Positions 11,381-22,369 of a stretch of 64,000 bases of DNA are shown here, piece by piece. The notes under the pieces were generated by a model. The model was given only the letters and a program-made list of their open reading frames with translations, made no database searches and was not told the DNA's origin. Source of the stretch: Cylicocyclus nassatus (Eukaryota > Nematoda > Chromadorea > Rhabditida > Strongylidae). The position numbers were made by a program, and so were the translations under genes. The stretch lies in assembly GCA_958299035.1 (NCBI GenBank), contig CATQJL010000112.1, positions 11,818,880 to 11,882,879 of the forward strand, read 5' to 3'. Position 1 is the first letter of the stretch. Every line of letters begins with the position of its first letter.

Positions 11381-11605
11381 GGAGGCCGCGGGCATACTTC
11401 ACGCGATCTCAATCGCGACACCTGGCATTTTGCCAAATGTTTATGCAGCACACCTGCAGATTAGAAATGGATGGTATGTATAACTTTGCAGATTGATGGA
11501 ATGCTCTACATTTTCGTACATTCGAAGTGCGCTTACAATGAGTTAGAAACATTCGGAATATTGCATAGCGTGGCGACTGAAAGCGCGTGAAGTATGTCCG
11601 GGCCC
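11381..11605. mobile_element. MITE, GGGCATACTTCACGCGAT family, copy 1 (PIF/Harbinger-like)
   Basis: A perfect TAA duplication flanks it (11378-11380 and 11606-11608). The left end GGAGGCCGCGGGCATACTTC and right end GAAGTATGTCCGGGCCC are inverted copies followed by ACGCGATcTCAATCGCGAC. Same family as the outer element in gpb-2 intron 2 (51336-52243). Confidence 0.8.
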
Positions 11606-11608
11606 TAA

Positions 11609-13416
11609 ACGCTAATGCAGCACAAAGGCGCAGAAGCAGTTAAGCGCGAACGCGACGCTTATCTTCACCGTTGCAAATCCTGTGCCTATGCGTTCTGCAG
11701 CTAAAAGCCGCGTTTGCATTTAAAGTTATTGCGCCTTCGTCATGCCTCAGTGTATATATCCAAAGCTTAAACCGGATCGGTTTAAAAGTGTTTTTTGAAT
11801 TTGGAACATACGTACAACACTTTATAAAAATTTCAGATCACCAAAATATTCACTACTTCCGCTGTCGCTTTTAGCCTCAAGTTGTACGTTAAAGTGTCTA
11901 ACATATACAAACGGGTACAAAAAAGTCTTTTTGTGTTTTAAGTCCTTTCATTAACGTGTTTCTTGACCTTGACTGTTGCTTAACACTTGAGATGCAAAAA
12001 TAGGATTCTTTACAATCAAACTAGTCTTCATGATCAAATAACACGAAAGCTAACACAAAATTTTCCTTATCTATACAGTCTGTCCCAATGTCAGTCAGGC
12101 CAAGATTGGCATGGCAGGAATATGTGACGCGGAGGTTGCTTAACGTTGCTGGTTGCGGCTTGCTTGTCTGCTCCCTATTCAATCTTTTCGCTTTCTCTGA
12201 CAGTGCGCACATGCAACGCAAACCCTTTAGCGCTGAGTACGCGCAAATCAGCGCAAGCCAGCGCTTCGGCCTGATCCCGATTGATACAGACGCAAAAGGC
12301 GAAGGACGAACTTTGGACTGGTTTTCAACTCCATTCTTTGATGGTCGCGGAGTGAAGTTGCTCACAAGAAGAATCAATAGTATCTCTAAATAATTCCATG
12401 TTTCCTCTTTTATGAACTCAGCATAGTGAGGTCTCTGGTGGGGTAGGACATAAAATTATTGATCTCTTACCACTCAAGGCTTCTGAGGATGACGATCCAA
12501 TTGATGATAATGAAGTACTTTCATGATGACCCCGAATCCGTCAAACTTGTTGAGACAATGCTCTTAAACGCGGGGACGGGCAAATTTTAACACAACTTGC
12601 ACTAGTTTTAATCGGATTGCTGTTTTTGTTGCTATCGATGCATTTGAACAACATAAAACAAAATTTATTAACTGCGCTTGCTTTCCAACAGATACAGACT
12701 TATTTGAAGTTCTCAGATTGCACTGATAATCTTCGTCAATCCTGACAATAGAAGTAGCTGAGCCACACAGAACCAGGACACTAGAATTAAAATACTCATT
12801 AGATCAATTAAGCTCTTCTCATTCATTCAAAACACGACTTACAATACGTCGAACTTGCATTCTCTGCTGTTGTGGATAACACAGTGGAAGTTTCGTTGAC
12901 TACAACACGAGATAACGCTCATTTATTCTTACAAGAAAGACAATATTCTCACTTCAAAGGAGGCTCTATGTTTTTGCTTAGAACAAGAAGAACTACACTA
13001 ACTTCTTGCCAGTTGTTGCGAACTTTCTGTTATAGTTTCAGGCAAAATAGAGGGTGTAGCTAGAAGAAGTAAAAGTAGCCCAGATTTTCCGAGAATTTCA
13101 AAGAATTTGGTTTATGTCTTTTTATTCTAATCTCTGCAAATATCGTGCTGTCTTAAGAGAGGCAGGAAAGGCGCAAACTTATAATAAGAGATTTCAGTTG
13201 ATTTGCAGCTTTGTCACAGTCAAGTTGTTCTGAAAAGTTTTGAATTTTTCTCAAACGTCAATGCAATAGCAGTATATTGACAAGGCGGTCATTCTGATAT
13301 TGCCATACTTAGCAGAGTAAAATACGAGAATAAGGAGTGCGGCTGCTCTAGTGTTTCAGTCTCTGCAAATAATAGAGTTCGATTTTTTCAAACATATTTT
13401 TACTTCAAAGGACTAC
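11609..13416. other. Unassigned stretch with overlapping open frames at 12.0-12.4 kb
   Basis: At 12021-12393 both strands are open for about 100 codons; composition is GC-richer than the surroundings and neither frame resembles a known domain. It may be a transposon fragment. At 11760-11820 a GGATCGGTTTAAAAG...GGAACATACGTAC piece matches the 3' part of the SINE-like repeats at 13.4 and 15.6 kb. Nothing else is supported. Confidence 0.35.
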
Positions 13417-14000
13417 TAGCTGGCTTACCCAGCTCCGCTCGACCCTATCAGTACACACTACAATAAATTTCCATTCCCATCCCTGTACAACCTTTCCCTG
13501 TGCCCACTTCTACATGCAATTCTCTGTCTGTGTTAGTAATCAACATGCTCACTTACACCCTGTGCCAACTCCCATCCCCGTAGCTCAAACTCTGCAAAAA
13601 ATCGATAAAATCGATAAGGGCAACGGACAATTTTGAAAACTAATATTGCATTCGTAATCAGCATGCTCGATTACCCTCTGTACCAACTTGCAGACCCGTA
13701 GCTCAAACTTTGCAGAACAAATTGATAAAATCGATAAAAGTGAAAAGTGATTTCAGGAATTAATATTGTATTCGTAATCAGTATGCTCGATTACGCCCCC
13801 CCCTGTGCCAACTTTCAGCCCCGTAGCTCAAACTCTGCAAAAAATCGATAAAATCGATAAGTTCGATGTCGATCGATAACGAAAAGTAACCTATGACACC
13901 CCTCCCTCGGAGTGTATGCGTGCCAAGTTTGATCCGGATCGATTTAGACATAAAAATTTCTATTTGGAACATACGTACAGACAGACGTACATGCATTTTT
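13417..14000 (+). repeat. SINE-like dispersed repeat with internal ATCGATAAAATCGATA units, copy 1
   Basis: It starts CTAGCTGGCTTACCCAGCTC and ends GGAACATACGTACAGACAGA. Between these lie three direct units of about 110-130 bp, each with CCCCGTAGCTCAAACT, TGCAAAAAATCGATAAAAT and GTATTCGTAATCAG. A second copy is at 15588-16125, and a tail-only match lies near 28460-28510. No A/B box or reverse transcriptase was seen, so its propagation mechanism is unknown. Confidence 0.7.
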
Positions 14001-14020
14001 TCATTTTATTTCATTCATAA

Positions 14021-15432
14021 GGCTGGGTTCATACTGATTCCCATGTTCTGGAACTGTTCCCGCACAGTTCTCGCACTGTGCTGGAACTGTGCGGGAACTG
14101 TGCGGGAACAGTTCCAGAACTGTGCTGCATGCGCTGCAGCCGCCTCGCACCGTTCTGAACGGCGGAAGTTGGAGGATTTTGACCGTTCTCAACGGTTTTT
14201 CTTCCAGATTTCGCTCATTTTGACCCTATTCCTCCACCCCGCTTCCCTTTTTGATCAGCAGAACTTCGAACTCGAAGCGGGGTTGAAGAATGAGCGCTTT
14301 TCTGCGCCGTGTATTCGGAAAGATGGGCTATCGTGCGATTGTTCATTCTGTCTTCGCGTTTTTTTTGCTCAAAACTACTTCATTTGTTCCAGGAAGCGGC
14401 TGCCTAGTTCCCATAGCCATCTGCCACGAATTAGGGAGTAGGAGAAATCCTGAAAGTGCATGAGTTGGAACTTGTCTCTTTTTGATGATTTTGGGCGTTC
14501 CCAGCCTTTTTCGTTTTTCCATGTCGTTGCTTCTCCGTTCTTTTTTTCTACCCCGCTTTTCCCAGTGATGAGAAAAGCTGTGAATTTGAAGCGGGGTTGA
14601 GAATTGAACGCTGTTCTGCTTCATGTATCCGGGAAGATGAACTTCGTGCGCTCGTCCATCTTCTCTGCCATTCTTGTTCGGGCCTACTTCATGTGTTCTA
14701 GAGACTTGTCTATTCCAATTTCAATACAGATGCGAGACTACGCAGCGACTTGTTAGTACACATGAAGTAGGTCTGAACAAAAATAGCGATGAGAGAATGG
14801 ACGAGCGCACGAAGGCCCATATTCCCGGATACATGGAGCAGAATAGCGTTCAATCCTCAACCCCGCTTCAAATTCACAGCTTTTCTCATCACTAGGAGAA
14901 GCGGGGTAGAAGAAAGAACGGAGAAGCAACGACATGGAAAAACGAAAAAGCTGGGAACGCCCAAAATCATCAAAAACAAGAGACAAGTCCCAACTCATGC
15001 AATTTCAGGATTTCTCCTACTCCCTAATTCGTGGCAGATGGCTATGGGAACTAGGCAGCCGCTTCCTGGAACAAATGAAGTAGTTTTGAGCAAAAAACGC
15101 GAAGACAGAATGAACAATCGCACGATAGCCCATCTTTCCGAATACACGGCGCAGAAAAGCGCTCATTCTTCAACCCCACTTCGAGTTCGAAGTTCTGCTG
15201 AACAAAAAGGGAAGCGGGTGGAGGAACAGGGCCAAAATGAGCGAAATCTGGAAGAAAAACCGTTAAGAACGGTCAAAATCCTCCAACTCCCGCCGTTCAG
15301 GACGGTGCGGGGCGGCTGCAGCGCATGCAGCACAGTTCTGGAACTGTTCCCGCACAGTTCCCGCACAGTTCCAGCACAGTGAAAACTGTGCGGGAACAGT
15401 TCCAGAACATGGGAATCAATATGAACCCAGCC
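14021..15432. mobile_element. 1.4-kb palindromic foldback element, PIF/Harbinger-like, copy 2
   Basis: Perfect TAA duplications (14018-14020, 15433-15435) flank ends GGCTGGGTTCATACTGATTC and its inverse. The arms are almost fully complementary and meet near 14700-14760 around a CAGATGCGAGACTACGCAGC loop, so the element is nearly one giant hairpin. Each arm carries GAACTGTTCCCGCACAG-type units and CTTCAACCCCGCTTC blocks. The long open frames inside are the arm read in different frames on both strands, not a transposase. Its mobility would depend on an enzyme encoded elsewhere. Confidence 0.88.
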
Positions 15433-16019
15433 TAAGATCGAGGTGTTACGAAACAAGAACAACCAAGTGTTAGTCATACATAGAAGCCGCACAGTAACTA
15501 AAAAAGAACCACGTTATCTCCAGCCCAGTCTGGGCGACTTATAAAAGAAATAATGCAAAAATAGTGTAAAAAGCTTGCTATATATAGGACTAGCTGGCTT
15601 ACCGGCTCCGCCCGGCCCTGTCAAAAACGATGAAGGTTCCATTTCTATCCCTGTACACCTTTACCTGTGCCCACTTTCTACGTGCAGTTCCCTGTTCTTG
15701 CTGTGTTAGTAATCAGTACGCTCACCTATCTTCCTCACCAACCCCCCAACCCCGTAGTTCAAACCTTGCAAAAAAATCGATAAAATCGATGAAAGTTATC
15801 GATAAGTGTGAAAACTAATATTGTATTCGGAATTCCCATGCCCCCTTACCCCCTGTGCCAACTCCCAGCCCCGTAGGTGAACTCTGCAAAAATCGATAAA
15901 AATCGATAAAATCGATATCGATTGATGACGAAAAGTAGCCTAGACACCCGCCGGGGCCTGAAGTGTATGTGGGCCAAGTTTGGTCCGGATCGGTTCAGAA
16001 ATGGAATTTGCATTCGGAA

Positions 16020-16046
16020 CATACGTTCACACATACAGACAGACAT

Positions 16047-16077
<31 letters not shown>

Positions 16078-16115
16078 TACATACAGACAGACAAACAGAC
16101 ATACAAACAGACATT
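16020..16115. repeat. GACA/CATA microsatellite
   Basis: Tandem GACA units interspersed with ATAC/ATACA. It forms the 3' tail of the surrounding SINE-like repeat, and shorter relatives occur at 13975 and 28475. Confidence 0.9.
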
Positions 16116-16125
16116 CAGCTTTATA

Positions 16126-16729
16126 CAGTGCTGGCCATAATTATAAAGACACCCCTTGGTGCCACGTTTTGTCAGTTTTTTTAATCCATTGGCAAACATG
16201 CTAAAATGAAGATAAACAAACATTTCAAGAAGCATCCGATGCAGAATTTCTTCCTCTTTCCTGCTGAGCTTTCTCCGTTGTGTTTTGTTGGGAGAGTGAC
16301 GAGATATTTGCCGGAAATTAAGGTTACGTCAGTGCGCACTCATGAAATTAAGAAGTACTGCGATTTTCCACACAAATTTCGTAAAAATTCTAAAAGACAA
16401 GGCGTAGGGCTACAAAAATTGCTTCTATTGGCAAAAGGTCTGCCCTATGTGCTGGTTATTAGGGTTCCTCCGAAAGTCTCAAACAAAAATTTTGAAAATT
16501 AGTGAAAGTTGGACGTGGTAAAAACGAGTGGTTGTAATTTCCGGCAAATATCTCGTCATTCCCTCAACAAAACACAACGGGAGTTTTGCAGCTGGAAAGA
16601 GGAAGAAATTCTGCATCGGATGCTTCTGGAAGTGTTTGTTTATCTTCATTCTAGCGTGTTTGCCAATGGATTGAAAAAACTGACAAAACTTTTGTACCAA
16701 GAGTGTCTTTATAATTATGGCCAGCACCG
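16126..16729. mobile_element. Tc1-like foldback MITE
   Basis: TA on both sides (16124-16125, 16730-16731). The left end CAGTGCTGGCCATAATTATA and right end TATAATTATGGCCAGCACCG match the CAGTGCTGGCC start of nematode Tc1 elements. The arms are about 200 bp (16126-16324 and 16531-16729) around a short centre. No transposase. Confidence 0.9.
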
Positions 16730-16876
16730 TATATAAGATTGCACATAATCTTGAGCTTGATAGACTCAATAGATTAGTACTCATGCCCCCTCGTTTGCCA
16801 GCACGGAACGATCTTTTTATAATCATAAAAGCAAACCGGAAGTTTGGCTGGTGGGTATACTGGCAAGCCCCGTCCA

Positions 16877-17168
16877 CTCAGATAATCGCCGGGAGCAGAC
16901 GGGCACCGGAAAATACGCATTGCTGAAATTTCGCATCGCTCGCAAATTCCAGGAAAATGGTCAGCGAGTTTTTGAGAGACCGCTTGTTGAATTTTTTTCC
17001 GCTCTTATCTTTTGCAGATATATTGATGAATCTTTGAGGAATCGAGAACTCAGCAAGCGCTCTTCCGAAAAGTCCTGATTGCTTTCCAAAAATTCCGCGG
17101 GGGGGGGGGGGTGCGAGAAATCAGCCATCTACTTTTCCGGTGCCCGCCTGCCCCGGCGATTGTCTGAG
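16877..17168. mobile_element. MITE with CTCAGATAATCGCCGGG ends
   Basis: The left end CTCAGATAATCGCCGGGAGC followed by GACGGGCACCGG is the inverse of CCGGTGCCCGCCTGCCCCGG then CGATTGTCTGAG at the right end. A G run lies inside at 17099-17111. No protein. Confidence 0.75.
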
Positions 17169-17691
17169 CAACACAGTCTGCTGGGGAGAGTACTGAGCTC
17201 CGAGGATTAATTACAAAGTTTCCAAATCAAGCAAGCGCAACCAGAGTCAGCAAACTGTTCAGAACTAGTCACAACTTAGCAGCCAGACTGGGCTCAAAAT
17301 CACATGATTCAGTTCAGGTTAGTAGAAGAACAAGTTTAGCAAAGCAGGAAAAAAATAGAACATTTTGGACACATCCCTGATTACAAGTCAAAAACGCACA
17401 TGGCTGACAAGAAAGAACATGAAAAGTGAATCAAGTTCCACTGATTGCACGACCAGCAGCCGGCGTAGTATTAGGTTGACATAAATTAACCAGGCCATAA
17501 AGTTGAGTAAGAGAAAAGTTCAAAACCAAGAAGGAGAACCAGAAAAAAGAGAAAAACACATGCACGAAAAGACTCGAGAAAGAAAAAGACCAATGAAAGA
17601 GAAATATTGAAGAGTTAGAACTTGCAAAGTCCAACTGAATAAGCTGCTCTTATTGAGCACCTGAATTTTTTTATCCTCGCATGTGTCCCGC

Positions 17692-19873
17692 TTACGCAGG
17701 GTCTGCTTTTCCTGTAAGACGTCTCCATGTCGTCCTATCTGAGGCAAGGTTTTCATCTATGCAGGTCAGGTCGGCCTTGATTCTGTCCATCCACCTCATC
17801 TTGGGTCTACCTCTGGGTCGTTTGCATGGCGCCTCCACAGCCAGGGCTGACTTCGTGATGTGACTTTCATCCCTTCTGCCCACATGCCCATACCATCGTA
17901 ACCTTCTTTCCTGCATTTTCTGGGCAATTGGAGCTACTTTCATTCGTGCTCGTATAGTGTCATTGCAGATGTGATCCTTCTGTGTGACTCCTAAGGTCCA
18001 TCGTAGCATGCTTGTTTCCATGACACTGAGCTTGCACTCCTCGTGCACTCCTCGCACACGGCCAGCACTCACTGCCATACAGTGCTGCTGGGCGGATAAC
18101 GGTCCGGTACAGTTGGGACTTAAGTTGCACTGGCATTCGTCTGTCGCACAGAACTCCTGTTAAGGCTCTCCATTTCATCCATGCTGTGTTCATTCTGCCT
18201 GCAACCTCCTCTTGTAAGCCTCCCTCCGCTGAGATATGGCTGCCTAGGTGTACGACGTCATCTTCTTTAGCTCTTCACCATTGATGCTTATGGTACATGG
18301 AGTTTGTTTCTCCACTTCCATATATTCTGTCTTCCTGGTGTTGAGCTTCAGGTCATACAACTCTAGCCTGTTTTTCCAGTTTTGCACCTCGTTTTGTAGC
18401 TCCTTTCTGGTACTTGCTATCAAGACCACATCATCTGCGTAGAGAAGTGTCCAAAGGGGTTTACGTCTGAGCGACTCCATCACGGCGTTCATCACAGTGA
18501 TGAAGAGCAAGGGAGAGAGAACTGAACCTTGGTGAACTCCAACCTTGATCTGGAATTCTTTCGATTGCCCTGCAGCTGTTTGCACGTGGCTTGATGCGTT
18601 GTGGTAGATCAACTTTATCCACTGAACGTACTCCTCTGGCATCCTGTGTTTCCATAAGGCCCACCATATGACTCCATGTGGCACCTTATCGAAGGCTTTC
18701 TCCAGGTCCAGGAAGGCTACATGCAATTCCTTCTGCTTCTCCCTGTATCTCTCCATCACTATCCGAGCGGAGTGGTTTGCATCAGTTGTACTTACTCCTT
18801 TCACGAATCCGCACTGATTCGGTGACAACTCTATGATATTTCGGAGGCGTGTTTCGATTACTCGCTCGAATATTTTTAGAGTGTGGCTCATAAGTCGGAT
18901 TGGTCGGTAGGATGCGCAGTCTGCTATGTCTCCTTTGTTCCTTCCATATCGGGATGGTCGTGCTGGTGTACCAGTCGCGAGGCATACTCTTGCTCCTTAT
19001 GATTTGATTGAGGAGACTTGTTAGCCATGTGGCTCCGGATTGTCCACATAATTTCCAGAACTCGCTTGGTGTCGTCTGGACCAGTTGTTTTGCCATTCTT
19101 TGTTCTTCTTACGGCCAGCCATACTTCCTCTTCCGTGACTGCTGGTACTGGTCCCTCTATGGGGCTGGCTTCTGGGATGGAGTTGATGGTGCGGCCTGTG
19201 GTGGCCATCTCTTCGAAGTAGGTTCTCCATCTCTCGGTGATGTCCTCTGGTTTTCTTAGCACTCTACCAAGTTTGTCTTTGATATGGAGGAAGTGTTCCA
19301 TATCTTTTGTGGATTCCGCTCTTCTTTTCGCTATCCGGTATATCTCACGTTCTCCCTCGCGAGACTCTAGGTGGTCGTAGAGCTCTTTCAAGTACACCTG
19401 TTTTGCATTCTTTACGGAAGCCTTCGCAGCGTGCTTAGCTTGTTGGTACTTCTGACGATCGTCCTCCAATTTCGTCTTATGCCATCGCTTGTACGCATTC
19501 CTCTTCTCCTTTATGACTTTTTGCATTTCGTCATTCCACCACCACGTTTCTCGATTGATCCTTCTTTTTCCTGGCTTCGTACTTCCCAGGATCATGTGTG
19601 CCACTTCGTGGACTCGATCTTTCAAGCTTTTCCAGGATTGATCTGAGTTATCTTGCAAGCGTGGTAGAGTTGTTTGCAGTATTTGTTTCGCCGCGTTGGT
19701 GTCTTTCAATCTCCACCATTTGATGCGTGTCCTGGTCTCTGTGGCTCTCCTGGTGTGCCTATTTATTGGGATTTTAATGTCGAGAAGCAGTGGTCTGTGC
19801 TGAGGTATGCAGCTCTCACCTGGAATGACTTTGCAGTCTTTTACGTTTTTGAGGTCACGTTGCCGGATAGCCC
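17692..19873 (-). pseudogene. RTE reverse transcriptase region, frameshifted
   Basis: Minus-strand frames in order are 19709-18924 (linker, RETWWWNDEM, and the 'KNGKTTGPDD' motif before the RT core), 19096-18782, 18891-18244 (RT core with FLDLEKAFDKVPHGV, GVHQGSVLSPLLF and the YADDVVLIAS active site) and 18193-17692 (C-terminal RPRGRPKMRWMDRI). The order of RT motifs and the C-terminal segment are typical of RTE/BovB-group elements. At least three frame changes separate the pieces, so no full protein can be made. It continues the endonuclease frame once the 19874-24908 insertion is removed. Confidence 0.88.
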
Positions 19874-21078
19874 TGGGGCGCTATGTATCAATCTCTCTCT
19901 CGTGTGCTGCTTCAAGATCTGGCAATTACACAATCTTGAACCAGCACACGATCTGCCGAGGCGCCCGCGATGTATCAATGTGTGCGCAAGATCGTGTACT
20001 TACACGATGTGCGGTGTCCGTGTGCGCCAGGGAACTGGCGCATAGCGAGTGACCGTGCTGGTGTCAAAGCCAAGTGACGCCGCACAATCATTTCACTTAA
20101 TTTTCTTCTGCTTAGCGCCTATCGCGGCATCAATTTCGCTTATTTTTTCTTGTGTCGCCCTGATAGCTTGTTTGCTAAATTTTTCTATAAATCTGTAAGT
20201 AGAATTTCGAACGATATTCAATCTCTATGGTGACTTTGGCTAGTTCCTTTCTTTATTTATCGTCGATTCATTCACCTAATATGCTTATCTATAGTCTGCA
20301 TCATTCTCAACATCTAGAGCGCATTGTGATCTATGCCAACGCCGAATAGTAAGTTGACGATTGAGTTTATACTGGATGACACAGATCAGCACTATTCTGC
20401 AAGGATCCTTTTTTCCTTGCGCTCTCTTTGCTGGCTCAACGGTTCTGCGCTATAGTTGCATGATCTTATCGCTTGCAGTGAGAATACTCCACTGCCTAGA
20501 AAGTGCCCTACGCTCAGTGCCCTTTGCAGTATTTGCAGATGTCGGCAGTTTGCTCGATGCCTCTTATGTACTGTGATATCACTTGATTCTATGCTACGAG
20601 AGCTGGTCCTCATCCTTTTTGGTAGTGTATAAGTGGCGGAATGCGCAGGATGTATAGCTATCAACACTTGAAAAATTTCGCTGGTTTTGGCCAGTTTTCG
20701 TTCATTGCTATAGTGACTTTTATACATTTTTGGTCCTTGAACTGCTGACCCTCGTATTTTTGGTTTTTGAGTTCCCGTTACTTTGTCTGTCTGGCTTTCA
20801 CACATCATTTTTTTAGGCATGCGCTTTCCTAGCCATTAGGAAATTTATGGCTTTGGTATGGAACCTACCACCCACGGCCGATGATGCCTAGTGTTGAGAG
20901 CGAAGAGAGGTATGGTATTTGGTTTGACATTTTAGTTGATATATGTAGTGTTCTTGCGTTTGTGCTTCATTCGCTTATTCCTTCTACTTTTTTGACCGTT
21001 ACGTCATGCTGTCGGCATTACTAGTTGAGTAATTGTTTCACTCAACTATCCCGCCATGAGGGCATATGTCAGGCGTAA

Positions 21079-21434
21079 GGGTCACACTTCGCCGGAAAAA
21101 TCCCAAAAGCGCCCAAAAAAGCCCAAAAGCGCTCAAAAAGCCCAAAAATCCGAAAAAGCATAAAAAGTCCGAAAAAGCCCGAAAGCGCCAGAAAGAACCG
21201 GAGCGCGGAATCTAACTTTTGGTAGAATTCTGACATTATTTCGATGTGCAGACGACAGAAAATGAACCAAAAAGACTCGGTTATAAAATCAACACACATG
21301 CTTCAGCGACAAAACGTGCGCGCGGAAGTGGGTGTCCCGCCAATTCCTGGCGCTTTTGGGCTTTTCAGGCTTTGTTGGGCTTTTTCTGCTTTTTTGGGCG
21401 CTTTTGGGCTTTTCTCGGCGGAGTATGACGGGTT
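21079..21434 (-). mobile_element. MITE with AAAAGCCC-rich arms, copy 2
   Basis: Both arms are present: GGGTCACACTTCGCCGGAAA then CCCAAAAGCGCCC units on the left, and GGGCTTTT..., ending CGGCGGAGTATGACGGGT, on the right. The core is the reverse of that at 11160-11260 (AACCGAGTCTTTTTGGTTC, CATTTTCTGTCGTCTGCA). TAA precedes the left end. Confidence 0.75.
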
Positions 21435-22369
21435 ATTAAACTGTGAGTATAGACGAATCATCGCATGCAAAGACAGGGCCTCACTGCGGACGCTGTCGGT
21501 GTCTCGCTGATCAAGCGCTCTTTCATCTCTTTTACCTTTTGCTGTCTCGCCAATACAAGAACTACCTTAGTCGATGCAACGGCCTCCAGTCTGTGCGTGC
21601 AGTGAATGCCTATACTCCCTATGGTGTCTCTACGCACTCATGGTTTTCGCTTTAGGAAGTGCGTCACTGCCTTCCGTTGCGATAGCTTTTTTTTCAATCA
21701 TGTTCTACAGATCGAGCAGATGTATGCGACAAACTTCGATTTCTGCTGACTCCAAAGAGCAGTTGTACTGTGTGCAGCGCAAAGCAAGAAACATAGGGGC
21801 GCATTTTACCAAGGGTTGAACTGCCGTTAGTCAATTATATTTCAGGTAAAATCGACCGGCCATCGGAACAGTGCCTAATACGTATCGAAAAATATGCTCG
21901 TCATAATGAGGCAGCAGAGACATGGCAAAATTAGGATAAGGTATGTATGATTCTAGTACCAATGATTACATGTTGTCTTTCATCAGTTATATCCACTACA
22001 ATCTGATTTTTCGATTTTGGAGGGAATAATCTGCAAGATTGTGATAGTGAACTTCAACATTTGTTTTCGAGTTCCTATGAAACTTAGAGATTGTGAAAAC
22101 CAATTTTCATCACCACGTTTGTTTCGAAAATCATGGCATTTTCAAAACTATTTAATTCTGTTTTAGGGATTCCTCACTTGGTATTAGGTTGTCCGGAAAT
22201 TAATACCCGTTTTTCCTTTCCAATATTTGTTGAATTATTTTAGATAATGCAAATCTTTTGACTAACAAGCTACATACCATTTTGAAGCCAAAGATTTGCC
22301 ATTTCATCATATCTCTTTCTCGGATCACGCAGATGGATTTTTTCCGAGGATTCAAGTCCTCGAATAAAG

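Larger units (their letters stand above)
15588..16750 (+). repeat. SINE-like dispersed repeat with GACA tail, copy 2, interrupted
   Basis: It begins GGACTAGCTGGCTTACCGGC and has two internal ATCGATAAAATCGAT units, GGATCGGTTCAGAAATGGAA, and a (GACA)n tail. The terminal TTTATATATAAG is split by a Tc1-like element at 16126-16729; rejoining the flanks restores the same tail seen at 28500. The repeated-QTDR open frames here are only the microsatellite. Confidence 0.75.

Noticed and set aside
12021..12393. Overlapping frames of 101 and 118 codons
   Set aside because: Both strands are open at once, with no recognised domain or splice context; probably repeat-derived.
14343..15492. Several 90-200 codon frames on both strands around 14-15.5 kb
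   Set aside because: They are the same palindrome arms read in both directions and have no domain similarity.
15922..16204. Open frames with repeated DRQTDRQT
   Set aside because: They translate a GACA microsatellite in the tail of a dispersed repeat.
20392..20820. 142-codon minus frame as the transposase of the 5-kb TIR element
   Set aside because: No catalytic triad, zinc finger or other transposase motif is visible; left unassigned.
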